From positions 1 to 64,000 of the forward strand of contig NZ_JANEWG010000023.1 of NCBI RefSeq assembly GCF_028069725.1: 64,000 nt of DNA, written 5' to 3'. Below the pieces are notes generated by a model that saw only the letters and a list, made by a program, of their open reading frames with translations, did no database searches and was not told the DNA's origin. The translations under genes were made by a program, and so were the position numbers. Below are positions 27,575 to 36,978 of the stretch, in pieces (position 1 is the stretch's first letter; every line of letters begins with the position of its first letter). This DNA comes from Citrobacter sp. Awk 4 (GTDB lineage Bacteria; Pseudomonadota; Gammaproteobacteria; Enterobacterales; Enterobacteriaceae).

Positions 27575-28741
27575 CTACTCGCTTTCCTCCGAGCTGTATT
27601 CCACGTCAGAAAGCTTAACCTCAAGCTCTAAACCCGTCGTGAAGCCGCCATTACTCAGATTGTGAGTTACCTTACTGATTAGCCAAGATTGCTCGTCTAT
27701 GACGCGCTTAAAGCCTGATACGCGCACCGGCGTCTCAGGGAACAAGTCAGCTCGACCGAGAGCCAGCGTAATTGAAAATTCCGCAACGCCTCGCTGCAGC
27801 TTATCCCACTTAGCCTGAGCGGCGCGCATCGCCTGCGCCTTAGAAGCGTAGACAGTCGTCAGCGCTAGCACGTTATCGGCCTCACCGGCCATATACTCAC
27901 CCTCGCGCGCCTCCGGCTCTTTTTTGGCCTTTGTCTTTTTGCTAACCGGCTTTGCTTTCGGGTGCTCCAGTGCGCGCAGGTGCTTCTCTTTTGGCTTACG
28001 TTTCAGTGTTACTTTCTGCTTTTGCGGCTTCGGGTCTTTGGTGTGCAACCATTTTGCCGTTACGCCGGTATAAGCCCCACGGTCGGCAATGGCAAACTGG
28101 TGACGGTCGCCATCGCTGCGGGTCAGCGTCATTTGTGGGACGGGTTTACCGCTGGCCGTCATCGCACTACCGGCTTTCAGAAACAGGAGTTTTCCCGCTT
28201 TCACTGACACCGCCGCCCCATTTCGGTCAGCCAGCCGGGTCAGAAATACGGCGTCGGACTCCTGCGACTGGTCGATATGCGGCACCGGTATTTTTTTCAG
28301 TGAATCCGCGACACTGGCCGTCAGTTTATTGCGCTTTGCAATGGAGCTGACCAGCTCACCGAGGGTGGTGTCGTGCCATGATTCTTCACGCCGTGAATTG
28401 AGCGTTCCGCGAAAATCTGCACTACGCGCCCGAATGGTCAGGGTATCAGGCGCGCCCCGATGCTCAATCTCATCGACCGTGAAATCTCCCTTATTCAGAA
28501 GCGCCGAACCCTGCCAGCCAAGCCACAGCGTCAGCACCGCCCCGCGCAGGGGTAACTCGACTTTGCCGTCGGTATCGTCGAGCTCAATGTCAAGCTGGTC
28601 AGCCTCGAATCCACGGTTGTCTGTCATGGTGAGAGAAATCAGTCGGTCACTAAAATTGCTGGTAATGTCCTGGCTGTTCAGCGTCAGCATAAATGCCGGT
28701 GCAAGACTGGTGCCGGCGTCGATGGTCATGCCCGTAATCAT
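27575..28741 (-). CDS. D: tail protein gpD (baseplate hub / late control)
   Basis: 388 residues. Close to P2 gpD: RLISLTMTDNRGFEADQLDI, GKVELPLRGAVLTLWLGWQG, FTVDEIEHRGAPDTLTIRAR. gpD is the T4 gp27-like hub that links the tail tube to the spike gpV. A lysine-rich insert (about 245-280; KQKVTLKRKPKEKHLRAL) is typical. Its start overlaps the end of U (ATGA, 28738-28741). Confidence 0.95.
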   Translation of the reverse strand: MITGMTIDAGTSLAPAFMLTLNSQDITSNFSDRLISLTMTDNRGFEADQLDIELDDTDGKVELPLRGAVLTLWLGWQGSALLNKGDFTVDEIEHRGAPDTLTIRARSADFRGTLNSRREESWHDTTLGELVSSIAKRNKLTASVADSLKKIPVPHIDQSQESDAVFLTRLADRNGAAVSVKAGKLLFLKAGSAMTASGKPVPQMTLTRSDGDRHQFAIADRGAYTGVTAKWLHTKDPKPQKQKVTLKRKPKEKHLRALEHPKAKPVSKKTKAKKEPEAREGEYMAGEADNVLALTTVYASKAQAMRAAQAKWDKLQRGVAEFSITLALGRADLFPETPVRVSGFKRVIDEQSWLISKVTHNLSNGGFTTGLELEVKLSDVEYSSEESE

Positions 28742-29223
28742 GCGGTCAGCCCTCCGAGCACACCCTGCAGCTTATCGGTCAGATTACCGGCAGAGCCGAG
28801 AAGTTCGCCGGCCTGCTTATTCAGGTCGCCAAACATTGCCGTCAGTGATTCGTCGACCCGTTTAAGCGAAAGGGTGAAATCAATCTTTCTGGCCGCGCCG
28901 TCGCTGAAAAATTCGGTATGCGTGGTCGAAACCTTATCGACGATATACATCCCGAAGATATTGCCGGTTCCCTCAATAAGCGGCCATGCTCTGCCCTCGT
29001 CGGCCATCAGCTCAACAGCAAGCAGGGATATACGACCGCCGGTAATAGCAGGGTAAAGCGTACCGGCAAGCTGGATCGCGTTTTCCCCCTCACCGAGAAA
29101 CTGATACGCAGGCGGTTTACCCACTCTGTCATTAGACGCCCAGCGATAATCTTTCGAGTATTGCATCGACTGATAAGGCAGGGTGCGGCGTTCAAACACA
29201 AACATTCCAAGCGCAAGCATCAT
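28738..29223 (-). CDS. U: tail protein gpU
   Basis: 161 residues. FVFERRTLPYQSMQYSKDYR and RVGKPPAYQFLGEGEN are P2 gpU signatures. It is a tail-tube completion/LysM-type connector needed for assembly. It is followed by D with a 4-nt overlap and preceded by T. Confidence 0.94.
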   Translation of the reverse strand: MMLALGMFVFERRTLPYQSMQYSKDYRWASNDRVGKPPAYQFLGEGENAIQLAGTLYPAITGGRISLLAVELMADEGRAWPLIEGTGNIFGMYIVDKVSTTHTEFFSDGAARKIDFTLSLKRVDESLTAMFGDLNKQAGELLGSAGNLTDKLQGVLGGLTA

Positions 29224-29235
29224 CGTTTATTCCTC

Positions 29236-31677
29236 TCAGTCATGGCCCATACTGGCACGCTGACGCGCACGCTTTTCGCGCTCAATCTGTTCGAGCGTGT
29301 CGCGTAGCTGTCTGTCAAGCTGATGCCCCGGCGCAACACCTCCCGGCAGAGTGATGTTGTATTCGCTTTTGCTCTGGTCAATGTAAGAGCGCCCCGCCGG
29401 TGCGGTAACTGGCTGATAAGCCTGATAGCCGCCATATGTGCTGGTTGCCGGGATGTAGGAATTACCCTGCGTGGCAGCGTTGGTTTTGGCGGCAGTCTGG
29501 TCGAGGCTGTCCGATTCTTTGTTGATGATGCCGAGTTTTTCGAGAAGCCAGTCGACACCGCTGCGCAGCTTGTTAAAAACATTGAGCGGAGCCATCAAGG
29601 CAGAGGCCAGTGCCTGACCAAAAATAACGCCGACATTTTTGCAGCTATCAAGCGTCTCCTGCGTGGCCTTGACCGGGGCAATCAGGTCTTTAAACCATTG
29701 CCAGACGCCGCGCAGCTTCTCACCGAGTCCGTCAAAGATTGGAGCCAGTGGAGCGAACATTTCCCCGACCGGTGCAAAGGCGCTCATGATGCCCTCAATC
29801 ACCCCCGAGAAAAATGCGCTGATGGGCTCCCAATATTTGCGGATGAGTAGCGCCCCGGCCACAATCGCCGCACCGACGGCCACAATCGGCCAGGTAATCG
29901 CACCGAGCGCTGTCACAATGGCACTACCAGCAACAGTAAAGACCGTACCCAACACGCCAGCAGCGGCGATAATGGCATTTATCCCAGCAATAACCGGCCA
30001 TGCAACCAGCCCAATAGCGCCAATCACACCGATGAAAGCCAGCGCGCCGGTAACGACTGTAAAAATGGTTTTAGTCAGCTCTGGATTTGCCTTTGTCCAC
30101 GCCCCTACGGTGCCTAACCACTCTGTAGCCGATGTGGTTAACTTACGCAGCGCAGAATCTTCTTTTTCAAACACTTCAATCTGCAAGTCTTCCCATGCTG
30201 ACTGAAGGTTTTTTAAATCCCCATCGAGGTTATCGGTTTGAATTTTTGCAATAAGCTCCGTGGTACCGGCAGAGTTCTTTATCTCATTTCGCTTTTTATC
30301 AAGAGAACCATCACCAGCAGCAGCAACCAGCTTAATCGCTCCTTTCATCGCCTCTTCACCGAAAATAACTTTCAGGTACTCGCCTTGTTCAGCAGTACCC
30401 AGCTTATTTTTAGCAAATGAAAGGTTAATGGCTTTGAGGATTTGCTCCACCGGGAGCATGTTGCCTTTAGAGTCACGGGTTTTAACACCCAACTCGGCGA
30501 TAGCATCAACGGCTTTACCGAGTGGAGCCTGCAGACGGTTAAAGATGGCGCTCGCCCCCGTTCCCGCCATTGACCCTTTGATGCCGTTATCTGCCAGTAT
30601 GCCGAGCATTGCGGTAGTATCTTCGATACTTGCCCCCGCCGCCTCAGCTATCGGGGCGACATATTTCATTGCCTCGCCTAACTCAACGAGTCCGGTATTT
30701 GATGACGTAAATCCTTTGGTCATCACATCCGCCACCCGCTGGATTTCCGTTGTAGGCAGATTAAATGCCGACTGCATATTCGTGATAATGTCAGCGGCTT
30801 CGGCAATATCCACATCTGCGGCAAGACTTAAATTAACTGTTGACCCTGTCGCCGCCAGCACGTCATCAGCCTTATAACCCGAACGCGCTAGTGTAGTTTG
30901 TGTACGGGCAACATCACCCGGCGAAAATGCTGTCGTCGCCCCAATATCACGCGCCTGTTTCCTGATTTGTGCGAGTTTTTCATCACCCTTATTCAACCCG
31001 AGAATTGCCTGAGTGCCTGACATTTGCTTATCAAAGCCAATACCCGGGGCAATAAAGCGAGATGCACCATAAAGCCCGGCGGTAGCCACCCCTACCCCGG
31101 CAGCGCCAGCCGCCCCCACATTACCGGCAAGCTCTTTACCTGATTTATATCGCTCTTTCACCCGGCCTAATTTCGCCTGCTGCGCACTGACGCGCGCCAG
31201 TGCCTCACGTTGGCGGTTAAGCTGCGCCGTCGTTTCGCTGATTGAGGTTTTGAGCCGATGCTCATCGGCAGACAAGGTGCGGGTGTTAATACCCGCCTGC
31301 ATCAGTTCGGAGCGCTGGCGCTGTACCGACGTTCTCAGACTGTTGTATTTCGTCTGCAGCTCAGAGGCGGCACGCTTTGCCGCTTCGAGTGCCTGCGCCT
31401 GCGCGCGAGTCGGACTGGTGGTGTTTTTAAACTGCACAGCCAGCTCACCGGCTTCGCGCTTCGCCTTGTCAAGCGCCTGACTGGTCACGGCCAGTTGCGC
31501 GCTTGCCTTACGAAAGCCGTCGATTTTCGATGCCTGACCATTCAGGTCACGCAGCCCTTTTTGCGTGTCGCGAATCTCGCCCGACAGGGTTTTACTCGCG
31601 GTCTGGATAGATTTAAGCGGTCGGGTCGCCTGGTCGACCGCTTTCAGCAACACCTCAAGTCTCAGGTTATTACTCAT
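29236..31677 (-). CDS. T: tail tape measure protein gpT
   Basis: 813 residues, as expected for a P2 tail. N-terminal ~170 residues are coiled coil (LEVLLKAVDQATRPLKSIQT, alternating charged helices), then the TP901 tape-measure core (MSGTQAILGLNKGDEKLAQI, ATTAFSPGDVARTQTTLARS) and a hydrophobic stretch (about 540-620) that inserts into the host membrane at DNA entry. Length sets tail length. It begins 8 nt before the end of E'. Confidence 0.94.
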   Translation of the reverse strand: MSNNLRLEVLLKAVDQATRPLKSIQTASKTLSGEIRDTQKGLRDLNGQASKIDGFRKASAQLAVTSQALDKAKREAGELAVQFKNTTSPTRAQAQALEAAKRAASELQTKYNSLRTSVQRQRSELMQAGINTRTLSADEHRLKTSISETTAQLNRQREALARVSAQQAKLGRVKERYKSGKELAGNVGAAGAAGVGVATAGLYGASRFIAPGIGFDKQMSGTQAILGLNKGDEKLAQIRKQARDIGATTAFSPGDVARTQTTLARSGYKADDVLAATGSTVNLSLAADVDIAEAADIITNMQSAFNLPTTEIQRVADVMTKGFTSSNTGLVELGEAMKYVAPIAEAAGASIEDTTAMLGILADNGIKGSMAGTGASAIFNRLQAPLGKAVDAIAELGVKTRDSKGNMLPVEQILKAINLSFAKNKLGTAEQGEYLKVIFGEEAMKGAIKLVAAAGDGSLDKKRNEIKNSAGTTELIAKIQTDNLDGDLKNLQSAWEDLQIEVFEKEDSALRKLTTSATEWLGTVGAWTKANPELTKTIFTVVTGALAFIGVIGAIGLVAWPVIAGINAIIAAAGVLGTVFTVAGSAIVTALGAITWPIVAVGAAIVAGALLIRKYWEPISAFFSGVIEGIMSAFAPVGEMFAPLAPIFDGLGEKLRGVWQWFKDLIAPVKATQETLDSCKNVGVIFGQALASALMAPLNVFNKLRSGVDWLLEKLGIINKESDSLDQTAAKTNAATQGNSYIPATSTYGGYQAYQPVTAPAGRSYIDQSKSEYNITLPGGVAPGHQLDRQLRDTLEQIEREKRARQRASMGHD

Positions 31678-31789
31678 TGTGGTTTCCGCTACGCTGTAGC
31701 GCCTTTTCGCGCCATGTGATGAGCTCGGTCAGGCTCAGGGAATAGAGCTCTGATGGCGACCAGTGAAATATCACTGCAATATCCGCCAT
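31670..31789 (-). CDS. E': gpE' frameshift extension (GpE-family tail protein)
   Basis: A short 39-residue frame (MADIAVIFHWSPSELYSLSL...) in the -1 frame relative to E, too short for most gene finders. It matches the GpE family: HWSPSELYSLSLTEL and the ending WREKALQRSGN. In P2 it is expressed mainly as the C-terminal part of the E+E' fusion made by -1 frameshifting, giving a tape-measure chaperone like lambda G/GT. Its stop overlaps the T start. Confidence 0.9.
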   Translation of the reverse strand: MADIAVIFHWSPSELYSLSLTELITWREKALQRSGNHNE

Positions 31790-31821
31790 CAGGTCATCGG
31801 TCGACAGGTCGGGCGGGAAGT

Positions 31822-32157
31822 CTACTCCGCCGAAGCCGGTGACAAAAAACCAATCACCTTAGCGGCCAGCGACAGCATATCGGGCAGGTTCATCGCGGTT
31901 AGCTCTTGTGTGGTGAGCGCGGGATAGGTCATGCGGGGCAGCACTTTAATCAGCGCATCGACTTCGGACTGCGCAACCGCCGCCAGACTGACGCCGCGCA
32001 GGGTACCGGCGTTCGGCTCAATCAGGGTGACTTTATCAATCGTCTGACCGGCGCGCTTAATCGGCTTGTCGAGGGTCACGACGTTCGGGTTTAAGGTGTC
32101 AATTTCATTGCCAGCCGTATCAACAAATCCAGCGGTTTTACGTGGTGCTTTTGCCAT
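31822..32157 (-). CDS. E: tail assembly chaperone gpE
   Basis: 111 residues from ATG 32157 (MAKAPRKTAGFVDTAGNEID); the frame is open 15 codons further up but a ribosome site (AGAGA) supports this start. gpE is a tail assembly chaperone (TAC) acting with E' on the tape measure protein. Near its end the slippery site GTTTTTTG lets part of the ribosomes enter the E' frame. Confidence 0.93.
   Translation of the reverse strand: MAKAPRKTAGFVDTAGNEIDTLNPNVVTLDKPIKRAGQTIDKVTLIEPNAGTLRGVSLAAVAQSEVDALIKVLPRMTYPALTTQELTAMNLPDMLSLAAKVIGFLSPASAE
31843..31850 (-). other. -1 ribosomal frameshift site in gene E
   Basis: On the minus strand G-TTTTTT-G lies at the codons Gly-Phe-Leu. A -1 slip continues as FFVTGFGGVDFPPDLSTDDL and then the E' frame without a stop. 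P2 uses the same T6G heptamer, which is conserved across P2-like phages. Confidence 0.88.
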
Positions 32158-32219
32158 GATTTTATCTCTGCTCTGAAAGGGGATTAATAACCGGCCAGCC
32201 ATACTGACCGGTCAGGGAA

Positions 32220-32738
32220 TTACAGCCCGATTGCGCGGCGGTGCTGTTCAAGACGGTCGACGCCGTTCACCTTCTCGACCATGTTGACGGTGTCGATTTC
32301 GATGACGTCGCTACCATCAATCGTCAGGCGGTAATAGGTGCAAACGGTCGACAGTTTGGTCGAGGTGTTTTCACCCTGCTTATTTTCGCCGCCGTCGATT
32401 TCCTTATGACGGCCACGCATGACCACCTCGACCGCGATGATTTCGCCGGTGTCGTCGCGCTGGTAGGATCCAGCAAAACGCAGCGGCACAGCGTCAGCAC
32501 CCGGCGCGGCGTACTGCGCCCACAGCGCCACATCAGGCAGGCCACCGACAGACCACTCGACGGTTAACGCATCATCGTCGAGACCGAGGTCAATCGCCGC
32601 CGCACCATTCATGCCGCCGCCGCGATAGTTTTCGAGCTTGCGGGTCAGCTTCGGCAGCGTCACGGATTCAACAACGCCCATGTAGCTCAGACCGTCGTTG
32701 AACATGTTCAGATATTTGAGTTTGCGGGGTAGTGCCAT
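32220..32738 (-). CDS. FII: major tail tube protein gpFII
   Basis: 172 residues, the P2 length. MALPRKLKYLNMFNDGLSYM and VTLPKLTRKLENYRGGGMNG are typical. It forms the inner tube of the contractile tail. It follows the sheath gene FI with a 15-nt gap and is co-expressed from the F promoter. Confidence 0.96.
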   Translation of the reverse strand: MALPRKLKYLNMFNDGLSYMGVVESVTLPKLTRKLENYRGGGMNGAAAIDLGLDDDALTVEWSVGGLPDVALWAQYAAPGADAVPLRFAGSYQRDDTGEIIAVEVVMRGRHKEIDGGENKQGENTSTKLSTVCTYYRLTIDGSDVIEIDTVNMVEKVNGVDRLEQHRRAIGL

Positions 32739-32753
32739 GTTATTTCAGGCTCC

Positions 32754-33941
32754 TTAGCTGTTGACCGATTCGGCCAGATTCACCAGATATTTATCGGTGA
32801 TACGCTGGCGCAGGGTCAGGCTTTCCAGTGGTGGAACCGGTGTATAGTCGTAGTCGATATACAGTTTCCCGGCCTTGAGGGTTTCCTTATCGTTCGATTC
32901 CTCGTCGAACCAGCATTCACCGTCCACGATGTAGCCATTTGATTTCAGCTCGCGGAATTTGGCGTTAATACCGTCGACAATGTCACGGATAAGCGATGCG
33001 GTGATGGGCTTGTCGACCGCCCACATGTGCGCCTCGGCCATCGTGTCGGCCAGCACCTGCGCGGTGCGGGTGTAGTTCTCAAACAGGAAAAGCGGGTCAT
33101 CAGAGCAGGTGCGGTTACCCCAGAAGCGGAAACCATCCTTGCGCACCAGCGTCGTGACCCCGGCCTCGTTAAGCAGGTCAGCATCGGTGCCGGATGCCTG
33201 CAAATCCCAGAATACTGACGCGCTGATGCCGGTGACACCCTGCACGCCGACGTTAGACAGGGTTTTATGCCAGCCGACAGTCTGGTCGATGTAGGCGCGT
33301 AGGCCGAGCGCGCGAGCGGTGGCGTAGGCTGTTGCGGTGGCGTTCGTGGTGGTGTCCCATGCGAGGAAGTCAGGCCAGATGACCATCAGTTCGCGCTGAC
33401 TGAAATTCTCGCGATAGGCCATCGCTTCGGAAATGGTCTTACAGCCCCATGCGCTGACATAGCCAAAGGCGCGCAGGCTGATACAGACCGATGCGAGTGC
33501 GGTTGCGACTTCCTGCGTATCGAGACCCGGCACGCCGAGAATGCGCGGCTTAACGCCGGTGACCGCTTCGGCAGTCAACAGCGCTTTGATACCGGTGTAT
33601 TTACCGTTCTCATCCGTGCCGCCGATGATGTTAGAAATGGTCTGTGCCTGAGCCGCATCCGGGTCATCGTCGACACCTTCGGCTACGCGCACGACAACGG
33701 TGACGGGTTTTGACTGGTCGGCGATAGCCTGCAGGGAGGCAGATAGCGTGCCTTTTTTACCGGCTTTCGCAATAGCGCTCTGCACATTGGTAATCAGTAC
33801 CGGCTCGTTGAGGGGAAATGTTTCGGCATCCGCATCGCTGGCCGTACAGACCATGCCGACGATTGCGGTTGCTACAGTGGAAATGACGCGAGTGCCGTCG
33901 TTAATCTCAAGCACCTGTACGCCGTGGTGAAAATCACTCAT
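32754..33941 (-). CDS. FI: tail sheath protein gpFI
   Basis: 395 residues, the P2 length. DFHHGVQVLEINDGTRVIST, YVSAWGCKTISEAMAYR and GFRFWGNRTCSDDPLFLFEN are sheath signatures. It forms the contractile sheath. It heads its own late operon (FI-FII-E-T-U-D) behind a candidate Ogr site at 34014-34033. Confidence 0.96.
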   Translation of the reverse strand: MSDFHHGVQVLEINDGTRVISTVATAIVGMVCTASDADAETFPLNEPVLITNVQSAIAKAGKKGTLSASLQAIADQSKPVTVVVRVAEGVDDDPDAAQAQTISNIIGGTDENGKYTGIKALLTAEAVTGVKPRILGVPGLDTQEVATALASVCISLRAFGYVSAWGCKTISEAMAYRENFSQRELMVIWPDFLAWDTTTNATATAYATARALGLRAYIDQTVGWHKTLSNVGVQGVTGISASVFWDLQASGTDADLLNEAGVTTLVRKDGFRFWGNRTCSDDPLFLFENYTRTAQVLADTMAEAHMWAVDKPITASLIRDIVDGINAKFRELKSNGYIVDGECWFDEESNDKETLKAGKLYIDYDYTPVPPLESLTLRQRITDKYLVNLAESVNS

Positions 33942-34013
33942 CCGGTTAACTCCGTGGTTAGTGGGCGAGTGTTATTGTCCTGGCTGGTCTGGTGAGGGGC
34001 TATTTGTCGGCGA

Positions 34014-34033
34014 TGGGTAGGGGATGGCACATA
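34014..34033 (-). promoter_or_regulatory. candidate Ogr/B activator site of the F operon
   Basis: On the minus strand the site reads TATGT-N8-CTACCCA, close to the recalled 186 B / P2 Ogr consensus GTTGT-N8-TNANCCA. It would place transcription start near 33967, about 26 nt before FI. The match is imperfect and the consensus is from memory. Confidence 0.35.
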
Positions 34034-34042
34034 AACAAATCA

Positions 34043-34069
34043 TAAAAAAGACGGGCATCAGCCCGCCTT
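34043..34069 (-). terminator. terminator behind tfa
   Basis: On the minus strand GCGGGCTGATGCCCGT folds as a short GC-rich stem with a 4-nt loop followed by CTTTTTTATG. It separates the V-to-tfa operon from the F operon. Confidence 0.75.
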
Positions 34070-34072
34070 GCT

Positions 34073-34498
34073 TTATTCCGGTTTAACCGGCCACTCGATA
34101 TCCGGTGCCGTTGAGGTGTCAACCGCGTTCAGCGCCTGAATGTATTTCATCCATGCAATCAGACTGGCTTTGTCATCATCGCTGATGATGCCGAGCTGCA
34201 GCTCGGTTTGCCACAGACTGATTTTATCCCGTGCCTCGGCAATTAGATTGCTACGCGTTACCTCTGCGCGCTCAATAAGCTCATCAATGGTAGGCGGTGG
34301 AATGTCAACCCAGCACGGCAAGCCATCATCACCAGACGCGCGAGTTTTACCCTCCGGGGCATCATTCATAAATTTCTCAGCAAGCACATCATCAATCTCG
34401 ACGCCATCATCCGGCCATGTACCAGCTTGTTCGTAATCCTCCTTCAGACCTGTAGCATAAAACGCATTTTCTGACGGTGAATAAAAATACGCAGTCAT
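34073..34498 (-). CDS. tfa: tail fibre assembly protein
   Basis: 141 residues from ATG 34498, which overlaps the fibre gene stop (TAATG). Tfa/gpG-family features: AYFYSPSENAFYATGLKEDY, then the helical C-terminal part with RDKISLWQTELQLGIISDDD and LIAWMKYIQALNAVD, near-universal in enterobacterial Tfa proteins. It chaperones trimerisation of the neighbouring fibre and usually co-evolves with its tip. Confidence 0.94.
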   Translation of the reverse strand: MTAYFYSPSENAFYATGLKEDYEQAGTWPDDGVEIDDVLAEKFMNDAPEGKTRASGDDGLPCWVDIPPPTIDELIERAEVTRSNLIAEARDKISLWQTELQLGIISDDDKASLIAWMKYIQALNAVDTSTAPDIEWPVKPE

Positions 34499-35466
34499 TA
34501 GTAGCCTACCCCCCACACGGTCACGGTTGATGTTGATTTGGTATAAGCCGACGCGGCTTTAAACGCGGTTCTGTCAACAATTGCAGCGCTGGTAAATGGA
34601 GTGCCGTTGGTTGCATAAATTAATGAATTCGTGAGTGCCTGATTAATCGAAAGGCATGCCGTAGGAAACGCAATCGGCCATGTTGCATCTACTGTCACAA
34701 GACTCCCGTCAGAAGACTGAGGTACAGAGATAATCCGCCACTGGATAATCATTTTCTTCTTTGCACCGTTAATCATTGCTGGCACCGAAAGATATCCTGC
34801 ATTGCTATCAAGCCCCGTAGCGGCTGGCATTGTCGCCCCCGAATCCAGACCAAGATAACTTTGTGCCGCCTGAACAGCAGCATTTCCCGCGTCAGCAATC
34901 TCTTTAAGATTGCTGGCGATTTTCAAATATTGAGCATGCGGATTAGCTGCATCCACATGCTTTTTCATCAGGTCATCAGCATAGGCTTTCACCTCAATAA
35001 CCTTATCGTCAACATACTGGCGCGTTGCCAGCACGACCGACGGGTCAATTTTCAGGGTGATTGCCGACGTGCTCGATACAATCAGAATCATGCGAATGGT
35101 CTGCGTGCGACCGCTTCCCTCCTGCAGTTGCGGCTTGTAGGTCTCCGGGCAGTTCGCCACGGCAATCAGGATGCCGTCGTCGTCATAGAGACCAATCTCG
35201 CGGATCCAGAAACCACCCTCACTCTCGGGAATAATCTGTTCCGCGATAATCTGGCTGGTATTGGCCGGGTCAACGGTCAGCAGGTTCAGCGGCGCGATGC
35301 GCTTCTGGTTAATGAGCTTCGTCTGCGCCGGGTCAGGTGTCGGCAACGTACCATTCGCATCACCGACGGCCATCTGCGTCAGGTTGAGCTTGGTACCGAG
35401 TGCCGCCGCGTTCGCCAGCCGCGCCGCGCCCTGATTGGTCAGAATGGCAAAATATTTTGCGGTCAT
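34498..35466 (-). CDS. H: tail fibre protein gpH, short form
   Basis: 322 residues, about half of P2 gpH (669). The N-terminal baseplate-binding part is conserved (MTAKYFAILTNQGAARLANA, FWIREIGLYDDDGILIAVAN, QEGSGRTQTIRMILIVSSTS), then a short collar with PHAQYLKIASN and a C-terminal receptor domain of the gp53-like type (IIQWRIISVPQSSDGSLVTV ... TVTVWGVGY). The shortened shaft and swapped tip imply a host range different from P2. Its start overlaps I by 4 nt and its stop the tfa start. Confidence 0.92.
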   Translation of the reverse strand: MTAKYFAILTNQGAARLANAAALGTKLNLTQMAVGDANGTLPTPDPAQTKLINQKRIAPLNLLTVDPANTSQIIAEQIIPESEGGFWIREIGLYDDDGILIAVANCPETYKPQLQEGSGRTQTIRMILIVSSTSAITLKIDPSVVLATRQYVDDKVIEVKAYADDLMKKHVDAANPHAQYLKIASNLKEIADAGNAAVQAAQSYLGLDSGATMPAATGLDSNAGYLSVPAMINGAKKKMIIQWRIISVPQSSDGSLVTVDATWPIAFPTACLSINQALTNSLIYATNGTPFTSAAIVDRTAFKAASAYTKSTSTVTVWGVGY

Positions 35467-36071
35467 GCGTTCACTCTCAGGTTATCAATCAAATGGATGG
35501 CCGAGGCCGGGTAATATTCACCACCGACGACAATTTCCTCGGGGGTATAGGGGTAAACGGTCAGCGCGTCGCCGTCGTAGCATCCCGCGCCGACATACAG
35601 CTCGCCGGTTGCACTCAGGCTGATAGCCAGCCCCGTCAGGTGGCGACTTGCCGGTTTGGCGTCTTCAATCAGGCGCTCAAGCTCCTGATACATTTCGTCA
35701 GTGATGCCGCTGTCGAGCACGCCGACAACGAGGCGGAATGTGCCTGGCTCCTCGTCGAGCTGCCACCACTCGCGCACCTCAATCAGAAAGCCGAGCGGCT
35801 CAACCACCCGACGCAATGCGCTGATGGTGCCTTTGTGCTGATGGACGAAAAACGAGGACGCGCAGACGCTGCGCTTTGTCGCCTCCGGCCATTTCTCATC
35901 CCACCGGTCGACCGACAGCGCCCACGCCAGATACGGCAGCAGGTTTACCGGGCAGGTACGCCAGTTCCACAGGGTGCGCAACGGTACCGGCACGCGCTGA
36001 ATCTCAGAGAGTGCAGCAGTGGCGGCAACTTCCAGCGGCGACGAGCCAACGGGTAACAGCCTGTCACTCAT
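35463..36071 (-). CDS. I: baseplate/tail protein gpI
   Basis: 202 residues. LRTLWNWRTCPVNLLPYLAW, ALSVDRWDEKWPEATKR and the tail_P2_I pattern HKGTISALRRVVEPLGF identify it. It connects fibres to the baseplate edge. It overlaps J by 8 nt and H by 4 nt, so the J-I-H-tfa block is translated as a coupled chain. Confidence 0.95.
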   Translation of the reverse strand: MSDRLLPVGSSPLEVAATAALSEIQRVPVPLRTLWNWRTCPVNLLPYLAWALSVDRWDEKWPEATKRSVCASSFFVHQHKGTISALRRVVEPLGFLIEVREWWQLDEEPGTFRLVVGVLDSGITDEMYQELERLIEDAKPASRHLTGLAISLSATGELYVGAGCYDGDALTVYPYTPEEIVVGGEYYPASAIHLIDNLRVNA

Positions 36072-36972
36072 CCGAGCCCCCGATAGTTATCTGGTACTCG
36101 GTGCAGTTCGACGCCTGCGACTTACTCAGCACTATGTCGGCCTGCGGTGATGCCAGTTCGACACGCTGCACCCCCTCAACATGCAGCGCCGCGTAAATGG
36201 CCGACAGACGGATATCACGCCCGAGCCGGTGCTGCGCGCTGATGTAGCTCTGCAGCTTTTGCTCTGATGCCTGCCTGATTGGCTCAGACTCGGGGCCGGG
36301 GTAAACGTAGAGCGTCGCGTCAATCTGGTACTGCACAATCTCGGCTGACTGGACAGTCACCCGGTCAGCCACCGGGCGCACATCTTCGGCATTCAGCGCC
36401 TTATCAACAATCGCCAGTAAATCAGGGCTGGCGGTGCCGTCGCCCTCTCGGGATAACACGGTAATCGTCACGCAGGCTGGCGACGGGCTTGCGACCGAAA
36501 CGTCAGCGACCCGCCCGTCGGCGCTGCGTCCGTGATACTCATATGCGCCGACCGGCCCCGCCACGCTCAAGCCCTCAAACGCCTGTTGCGTGCGCAGTCG
36601 CAGGTCAGTATCAGATTCCATAACGGCAGGTGTCGGCGGGATGGTGTTGTCATCCGCCGGGGTGATGGTCAGGCGTTCGGTATTGTTGTTCCCGGCCACG
36701 ACGTCGAGGTCGTTACCGGCAGAATAGGCCAGCGTCACCGCCTGCGCGGCTTCGTTCACCCGCTGACGCCAGATAACTTCACGGTAGGCGTTTTCCTGCA
36801 GCAGCTTAACAATCGGCTCTGACTCAAGCGCCAGTGTCCGGGCAATGGCCTCCTGCTGGTCTTCGGGATAGAGCGAAATCAGTATCGCTTTGCGTTCCGC
36901 AAGGATAGTTTCATAGTCCAGTTCCTCAACCACATCGGGAACGGGTAACTGACTCAGGTCAACGGTTGCCAT
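36064..36972 (-). CDS. J: baseplate wedge protein gpJ
   Basis: 302 residues, the P2 length. LPVPDVVEELDYETILAERK and AVTLAYSAGNDLDVVAGNNN belong to the Baseplate_J family, which polymerises around the hub and drives sheath contraction (T4 gp6-like). Conserved place between W and I. Confidence 0.95.
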   Translation of the reverse strand: MATVDLSQLPVPDVVEELDYETILAERKAILISLYPEDQQEAIARTLALESEPIVKLLQENAYREVIWRQRVNEAAQAVTLAYSAGNDLDVVAGNNNTERLTITPADDNTIPPTPAVMESDTDLRLRTQQAFEGLSVAGPVGAYEYHGRSADGRVADVSVASPSPACVTITVLSREGDGTASPDLLAIVDKALNAEDVRPVADRVTVQSAEIVQYQIDATLYVYPGPESEPIRQASEQKLQSYISAQHRLGRDIRLSAIYAALHVEGVQRVELASPQADIVLSKSQASNCTEYQITIGGSDE

Positions 36973-36978
36973 AGTGAT